Below are positions 59,201-64,000 of a stretch of DNA of 64,000 nt, one piece after another (the stretch's first letter is position 1; the number at the start of each line of letters is the position of its first letter). The stretch comes from Saprospiraceae bacterium (GTDB lineage Bacteria; Bacteroidota; Bacteroidia; Chitinophagales; Saprospiraceae). A program made the translations under genes and the position numbers. The notes under the pieces are model-generated. The model did no database searches. It was not told the origin of the DNA and saw only the letters and a program-made list of their open reading frames with translations. The stretch is taken from assembly GCA_029212405.1 (NCBI GenBank), contig JARGNR010000006.1:41532-105531 (forward strand), in the 5' to 3' direction.

Positions 59201-62200
59201 CCGAACCTTCGATCAGAATACTTGGTGCAGCAATGACAATCACTGGTGCTGTTTGATTTGAACTACAACCTTCATCAGAAATAAATGTAAATCTGGCAAT
59301 ACCTTGAGATACAGCTTCCACAATACCTTCATCGGTAACCGTGGCAGCAGCAGGATTAGAACTAATCCATGATCCACCACTATTGGGACTTAAAGTAGTT
59401 GTTTCTCCTACACAAAGAGCATTTTCTCCTTCGATTGTAACTGTTGGTTTTGGTAAAACTATTATTGGTTCAGTACTTGTCGATTGACACCCTGTCCCAT
59501 CTTCAATAAATGTGAACGTAGCAGTTCCTTCATTGATTGCAGTGATCAATCCTGATGTACTAATTGAAGCTATTTCAGGATTATTACTTAACCATATACC
59601 ACCAGATGAAGGGGACATACTCGATTGTTGGCCGACACACAATTCGCTCTGTCCTGAAATTGATATTGAAGGTGGTGTATATACATTAAGTGAGGTTATC
59701 GTTGTAGAACTACATCCCGTTGTTGAACTGGTAAACGTAAAATGAACACTTCCAGCTCCAACTGCAACAACTTCTCCTGCATTTGAAATCGTAGCAATGG
59801 TCTGATTACTACTTGACCAAGTTCCCCCAGTAGTAGGAAGCAAATTAGTCGATTCTCCCACACAAATATTGGTAGGTCCATTATAGGTGATCACTGGGTT
59901 AGGATCTATTTGTAATTCTGATGTTGGAATGGAGTTACAAAATTCATTGCTAATAAAAGTAAATGTCACGACTCCTGGAGCATTTGCTGTTACTAGTCCA
60001 GAATTTGAAACAGATGCAACATTCTCATTACTGCTTGCCCATGTTCCACCTGAAGAAGGAGACAAACTGGTCATTTCACCAACACAAATCTGATCGTCTC
60101 CTATAAATTCAACTTCCGTCGGCTCATTGATTGTAACCACTACACTGCTATCTGACATACAACCCGTTGAATTGCTTGTGAATAAAAATTGAACATCTCC
60201 TGATCCAACTGCAGTTATGGTTCCTTGATTATCAATCGTGGCTAAACTAACATTTGAACTGGACCATATTCCACCACTTAAAGGAGAAATGGTGGATGTT
60301 TCCCCAATACATAATTCGTCTGGTCCGATTAGAATTGTTGTTGGTTTTTCATTCACAACTATAGGTAAAGATTCACTTGAACTACATCCAGTAATTGAAT
60401 TTGTAAATATAAATGACACTGCTCCAGGGCCTACTGCAGTTATGGTCCCATCATTCCCAATAGAAGCAATTAAAGAATTTGTACTTGTCCACGTTCCACC
60501 TTCTGTAGGACTAATCGATGTTGTTTCTCCTATGCATAATTCATCTAATTCAGGTGCCGTGACCGTTGGTTTCGGATTGACCGTCACGGTTAGTATATCA
60601 TCAGACATACATCCATTCGCCAATTCGATAAAGGTGAATGTTACAGATCCTGCTTTTTTTCCAGTAACAATACCAGAACTATTTACTGTTGCTATATTGC
60701 TATTACTTGACACCCATATACCGCCTGAAGATGGTGAAAGTGTAGTCGTTTCATTGATACAAATATTAGAAGGTCCGGCAAAGCTAACTTCTGGACTCGC
60801 TAAAACAGAAATCGGAGTTGCTAACGTTTTTGTACACCCATACGCAGATGTAAATGTAAACGATGCCGTACCCCCAGAAACACCTGTAACGACACCAAAA
60901 TTAGATACAATCGCCACTGTAGGGTCACTACTTGCCCATGTCCCTCCAGATGTAGGTATTAAATAGGTTTGTTCTCCTTCGCAAATGGTGGATGGTCCAT
61001 TAATATTTATTGATGGTACATCGTTAACGGTAACTTCCAAAGATCCATCCTGATAGCATGCTCCTGATTGTATTGTATATATCAAGGTTGCTGTTCCTTG
61101 TGCAATTGGATTGGCTTCTCCATTTAAATCGATCGTAATGACTCCTGGATTACTGCTGCTCCATGTACCACCTGCCACCGATGCTGTAAATGTGGTAACT
61201 TCTCCTTGACACAATGTATTATTCCCATTGATAGAAACGGGTGTATTATTCCCAACTGTCACAGATTCTGTTTCCTCTGATAAGCAATCTGAAATTGCAT
61301 CTCTAAATGTAAACGTTGCTGTCCCTGAACTTACTCCAGTTACCACTCCATCATCGGTGACCGTAGCTACACTATTGTCACTACTGGTCCAGTAACCTCC
61401 ACTTGAAGGGCTTAATGTTGTGGTCGAGCCTTCACAAATTGTAGTATTCCCTTCCACCTCAACTTCTGGCACGGCAAAAACTGTAATTTCTGCACTAGCT
61501 ACTGTGGTACATCCTTCATTATTCGTGACGGTTACAAAATAGGTAGAAGATGGATAAGATGGAATAACCGAAACAGATTGTTCTGTGGCATCCCCCGTAT
61601 TTGGGCTCCATTCATAGCTGGCTACTGAAGACGAATTTACAGAGAGCGTTACGGACTCTCCTTCGCAAACTTCTGTATTTAAAGCAAATATAAAGGGTTC
61701 ATATGCTGCATAAACAAATGCAGATTTATTTGTAGAACATCCTGCATCATCCGTTACAACCAAATTGTAATTTCCATTAATTGTGATATCTATTATTTGT
61801 TGGTCGGATGCAAAACCACCAGGACCATTCCACGAATATTGGTAATTTGGTGTTCCTCCACTTACATTTGCAGTAAGCTGCATATTCTCTTCAAGACAGA
61901 CTGAACTTCCAAAATCAATATCTACATTTATATCAGGATTTACGGTCAATGTTCCTGTTTCCACAGAAGAACAATTATTATCAGCTGTAAATGTAAATGT
62001 CGCTGTTCCTCCGCTAATCCCTACTACATCACCATTGTTAGAAACAATGGCTATATCTGTATCACTGCTAGTCCAATACCCTGTCGTAGACGAGGTAAGC
62101 GTTGTATATTCTCCAACACATATATTTACAGATCCAGAAATAAATCCTGTAGGCTTAGATTTGATCTCCAATGGCATTTCAGCGTCTGAATAACATCCTG

Positions 62201-64000
62201 ATGAAGAATTTGAATATGTGACAATTACATTTCCATCTGCTATGCCAACTACCTCACCAGAATTAGGATCTACGGAAGCTATACTAGTATTGTTGGATGA
62301 CCATGTACCTCCAGCTACTGAAGCAGTCAATATTTGTGCCTCTCCTTCACACAATATATTCTCACCGATCAAGGTAACTTCTATGCTTTCATCCACTGTT
62401 ACTGTTCCAGAAATATCCCCAGGACATCCGAATGAATTTATGAACGTAAACTCCGCCGTTCCCGCACTTACACCTGTAATTACTCCAGTATTAGAAATTG
62501 TTGCCACATTTGTATTACTGCTTGTCCACATTCCTCCCGATGTTGGAGTAATAAAAGTCTGGTCTCCAATACATATAGTACTTGGTCCCGTGACAGTAAC
62601 GGTAGGTGTAGGATGAATAGTAATCGAAGATGTGGCATCAGATACACATCCTGTACTTGAATTAGTATATGTGAAGGAAACTGTTCCTTCTCCTTTTGAA
62701 GTAACTACACCATCATTTGTTACTGTAGCAATTAATTCATCTGAACTTACCCAAGTACCTCCAGTTGTTGGAGACAACGTCGTTGTTTCTCCTTCACATA
62801 ATATTGTTGGACCAGTTACTGAAACAGTAGTTTTTGGGTTTACTGTAATAGGAGTAGTTGGATCAGACTCACAATTGGTACCACTTTCGATAAATGTAAA
62901 AGTCGCACTTCCTTGATTTAATGCTGTAACCAAACCTGAATTAGATACTCCCGCTACAGAAGTATTGCTACTCACCCAAGTTCCTCCCGAAGTAGGTGCT
63001 AGTTGGCTGGTTTCTCCAATACAAATATCTGTGCCTCCACTAATAGAAACTGCGATTTTTGGGTGAACAGTTATTTCAGCCGAAGCAATAGTTGTACATC
63101 CTAAGTTATTCGTGACGGTTACGAAATATGTCGATGATGGAGGGCTTGGTATTACATTTATAGAAGAAGTAATTGCATTTCCAGCATTGGTACTCCATTG
63201 ATAAGAAACTGCTGATCCTGAATTAACACTTAAATTCACATCTTCGCCTTCACATACTTCTGTATTTAGGGTGAAAATATATGGGTCATATTGTTCATAC
63301 ACAAAGCCTGAAGTTTCCGCTGTACATCCAGCATCATCGGTTATGGTTAAATAATAATTTCCAGATTCTGAAACAGCTAATGCTTGAGCATTGGAACTGA
63401 GACCATTAGGACCAGACCATGAATATAAATATGGCGCTGTACCTCCTGAAGGAACTGCAATCAATTCAGAACCACTTTGTACACAAATTGCACTCTCATT
63501 ATCTATAGAAACGGATAATTCAGGATTGACCGTTATCAACTCTGTAGGTTCAGATGCACAACCTGTACCATCATCCGTAAATGTAAAAAAGGCTGTTCCA
63601 GGACCTATGCTGGCAACACTCCCATCATTCGCTACAATAGCTACTTCCGTATTACTGCTCGTCCAAACTCCTCCAGAAGATGGAGATAAGGTAGAGGTTT
63701 CACCTAAACATAGATTGGTAGGTCCTGTTACTTCTACGATTGGATTATCGGACGTACTTACTATCGTAGTAGCCGAATTTGTGCACATATCTCCATTTGT
63801 AACTGTAACGTTGTAGCTTCCAGATGTCGTTACATCCAATGTTGAATTTGTACTACCATCTCCCCAAAGGTATGACATCCCTGAGGGTTGCGCTGTTAAA
63901 GTAACCACGGGATCAGCACAAGTTATTGGACCATCATTAAGAATAGAAACGATAGGATTTGAATAGATTTCAACATCTACAATAGTATTTGAAGAACATC
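56292..64000 (-). CDS. Giant surface protein 4 (partial, N-terminus beyond the window)
   Basis: The reading frame is open to the right edge of the window; a GTG at 63908 is not a real start because the in-frame sequence upstream continues the same domain ('NDGPITCADP'). At least 2568 codons are present. Visible from the N-terminal side are part of a PKD-like unit of the 'GPITC' type, one BIG2 repeat (about 63520-63750), a PKD pair (about 63065-63520), 5 BIG2 repeats, a PKD pair (about 61475-61945), 15 BIG2 repeats (58101-61475) and the 602-residue C-terminal module (56292-58100) starting at 'CLNHDYNV'. The final loops are 'GDFDSNGKVKFSNPDDD' and 'GDFNMDGKTKYTNPSDD'. The second has a proper D-x-N-x-D-G calcium pattern. 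The head is unknown. The stalk is closest in layout to giant protein 3. Confidence 0.88.
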   Translation of the reverse strand, partial: CSSNTIVDVEIYSNPIVSILNDGPITCADPVVTLTAQPSGMSYLWGDGSTNSTLDVTTSGSYNVTVTNGDMCTNSATTIVSTSDNPIVEVTGPTNLCLGETSTLSPSSGGVWTSSNTEVAIVANDGSVASIGPGTAFFTFTDDGTGCASEPTELITVNPELSVSIDNESAICVQSGSELIAVPSGGTAPYLYSWSGPNGLSSNAQALAVSESGNYYLTITDDAGCTAETSGFVYEQYDPYIFTLNTEVCEGEDVNLSVNSGSAVSYQWSTNAGNAITSSINVIPSPPSSTYFVTVTNNLGCTTIASAEITVHPKIAVSISGGTDICIGETSQLAPTSGGTWVSSNTSVAGVSNSGLVTALNQGSATFTFIESGTNCESDPTTPITVNPKTTVSVTGPTILCEGETTTLSPTTGGTWVSSDELIATVTNDGVVTSKGEGTVSFTYTNSSTGCVSDATSSITIHPTPTVTVTGPSTICIGDQTFITPTSGGMWTSSNTNVATISNTGVITGVSAGTAEFTFINSFGCPGDISGTVTVDESIEVTLIGENILCEGEAQILTASVAGGTWSSNNTSIASVDPNSGEVVGIADGNVIVTYSNSSSGCYSDAEMPLEIKSKPTGFISGSVNICVGEYTTLTSSTTGYWTSSDTDIAIVSNNGDVVGISGGTATFTFTADNNCSSVETGTLTVNPDINVDIDFGSSVCLEENMQLTANVSGGTPNYQYSWNGPGGFASDQQIIDITINGNYNLVVTDDAGCSTNKSAFVYAAYEPFIFALNTEVCEGESVTLSVNSSSVASYEWSPNTGDATEQSVSVIPSYPSSTYFVTVTNNEGCTTVASAEITVFAVPEVEVEGNTTICEGSTTTLSPSSGGYWTSSDNSVATVTDDGVVTGVSSGTATFTFRDAISDCLSEETESVTVGNNTPVSINGNNTLCQGEVTTFTASVAGGTWSSSNPGVITIDLNGEANPIAQGTATLIYTIQSGACYQDGSLEVTVNDVPSININGPSTICEGEQTYLIPTSGGTWASSDPTVAIVSNFGVVTGVSGGTASFTFTSAYGCTKTLATPISVLASPEVSFAGPSNICINETTTLSPSSGGIWVSSNSNIATVNSSGIVTGKKAGSVTFTFIELANGCMSDDILTVTVNPKPTVTAPELDELCIGETTSISPTEGGTWTSTNSLIASIGNDGTITAVGPGAVSFIFTNSITGCSSSESLPIVVNEKPTTILIGPDELCIGETSTISPLSGGIWSSSNVSLATIDNQGTITAVGSGDVQFLFTSNSTGCMSDSSVVVTINEPTEVEFIGDDQICVGEMTSLSPSSGGTWASSNENVASVSNSGLVTANAPGVVTFTFISNEFCNSIPTSELQIDPNPVITYNGPTNICVGESTNLLPTTGGTWSSSNQTIATISNAGEVVAVGAGSVHFTFTSSTTGCSSTTITSLNVYTPPSISISGQSELCVGQQSSMSPSSGGIWLSNNPEIASISTSGLITAINEGTATFTFIEDGTGCQSTSTEPIIVLPKPTVTIEGENALCVGETTTLSPNSGGSWISSNPAAATVTDEGIVEAVSQGIARFTFISDEGCSSNQTAPVIVIAAPSILIEGSDLLCVGDQTQLLPSNDGTWESSNNAIATISNSGLVTALTSGEVVFTYTDTNTGCVSDESEIVTINEPPTITILGPDDICVGGSTNLTPTDGGIWESLNPEIATVSNEGEVIGVSVGTTSFIFTELASGCSSVESDVITVSSGPGISFIGDTELCIGEYSSISPTTGGSWISTNPAVAQISNDGIIEAISQGSANFIFTQTESGCISELSATLQVNGAPTVIVTGNTEICIGSLTTLSPNSGGSWTSLNPSIASVTSDGIITGVSAGVAAFVFEDTETGCITDGSTTISVIANTDVSILGDDVICLGYTTSLFPTSGGIWVSSNPAIATVSSSGIVTGIAPGKVSFEFINTSAGCTEGNSTDEITVRSCLNHDYNVTIADEVITGDLSTNDNISENAIYSNTPILISKPLGSLPDLTVNADGSYEFLSSKKGKYLYFIPVCLPPYGASCPKSVFEINVVDNIYSEGTPVSNLEFATTYMGVDETVNGIEIDINTLENDACIFTGGCSMDDTSVAILKQPNNGTATIGINGIISYSSNPGFIGQDTLEYEVCMDSGLKCSQSTQVITVNHNSAVNSTVPVDDFGYILKGELLTGNVINNDSDPEGDNISVVPMGSLIAPISINGGTYYIDGFGNYTFTPDEEFIGSTEFVYTLCDDNSVIACTDATMHILVFDDMSLHIRVYLEGALMQNNGAVSTTSGFPLMRDDLRVNPFTGENFIPTDDPYTYMRDQFMNTPSKFNKLGPGLLAENIQIEDSLTVFSVTGDNAIVDWVHVELRSKDDMLVPIATRSGLLQRDGDIVDLDGSSLLKFKGINVDSFYVVVKHRSHLGVMSQKVSNSDLIDFTSPDFETFNYGTSKGDGNNYTGLSQKSNVVNGFNALWAGDFDSNGKVKFSNPDDDQNIMFVDVLFNSPEFLINYNNAFGYLTGDFNMDGKTKYTNPSDDLNYLFSQLLLYPNNVSFLSNFNSMIEQVPE
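58101..61475 (-). repeat. 15 BIG2-like Ig repeats of giant gene 4
   Basis: Fifteen repeats of about 225 bp with the same register-specific variants as in giant genes 1-3. Five additional repeats are at about 61945-63065 and one at about 63520-63750, matching the 1 + 5 + 15 pattern of giant gene 3. Confidence 0.85.

Noticed and set aside
63906-63908. GTG start for giant gene 4
   Set aside because: The in-frame codons upstream to the window edge are open and continue the same PKD-like domain, so the real start is outside the window.
16523-64000. Intimin/invasin-type inverse autotransporter, because of the BIG2-like repeats
   Set aside because: No N-terminal beta-barrel or LysM domain is present; the heads are MAM, CUB, P-domain and similar, and the ends are a separate C-terminal module.

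Overview
The window is AT-rich and reads as the chromosome of a marine or soil-type Bacteroidota, most likely Saprospirales-like. This rests on C-terminal sorting tails of the type IX secretion system (T9SS) on two secreted proteins, many lipoproteins, very large secreted proteins built from PKD- and BIG2-like Ig folds, and a C-terminal module I remember from Lewinella/Haliscomenobacter-type genomes. The taxonomic placement is inference.

Region 1 (1-14066) holds small metabolic and envelope genes, nearly all on the minus strand. In map order they are a paraoxonase-like lactonase, a plus-strand CPBP membrane protease, a GNAT acetyltransferase, an unknown membrane protein, an unknown lipoprotein, an unknown 631-aa secreted protein, a phytanoyl-CoA-dioxygenase-like enzyme, a GH53 galactanase with a T9SS tail, an unknown lipoprotein, a lipoprotein with two intradiol-dioxygenase domains, a RibD/DHFR-like reductase, a BNR/sortilin-like propeller with a T9SS tail, and uracil phosphoribosyltransferase (upp). 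From about 10.5 kb down to 3.2 kb the genes are tightly packed and could be co-transcribed, apart from a hairpin near 7.95 kb.

Region 2 (14175-16488) is a plus-strand pair: a sodium:solute symporter whose stop overlaps the start of murQ (MurNAc-6-phosphate etherase). It looks like a cell-wall sugar uptake and recycling unit. The kinase that would join them is not in the window.

Region 3 (16523-64000) is three quarters of the window. It holds four tandem, same-strand, paralogous giant genes of 3487, about 4422, about 4926 and more than 2568 codons, the last cut by the window edge. Each protein has a signal sequence (where the start is visible), a different N-terminal head (MAM; P-domain plus propellers; CUB plus propellers plus PA14; unknown), and a common stalk. 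The stalk is a PKD pair, 5 BIG2-like repeats, a second PKD pair, 15 BIG2-like repeats, and then a conserved C-terminal module of about 600 residues ending in two EF-hand-like loops. Repeats in the same register match across the four genes, so the stalk was duplicated as a block while heads were exchanged. No standard type A or type B T9SS tail is visible on these giants. The family probably encodes long surface adhesins or matrix fibres, and it is the main point of interest here. No tRNA, rRNA, CRISPR array or insertion sequence was recognised.
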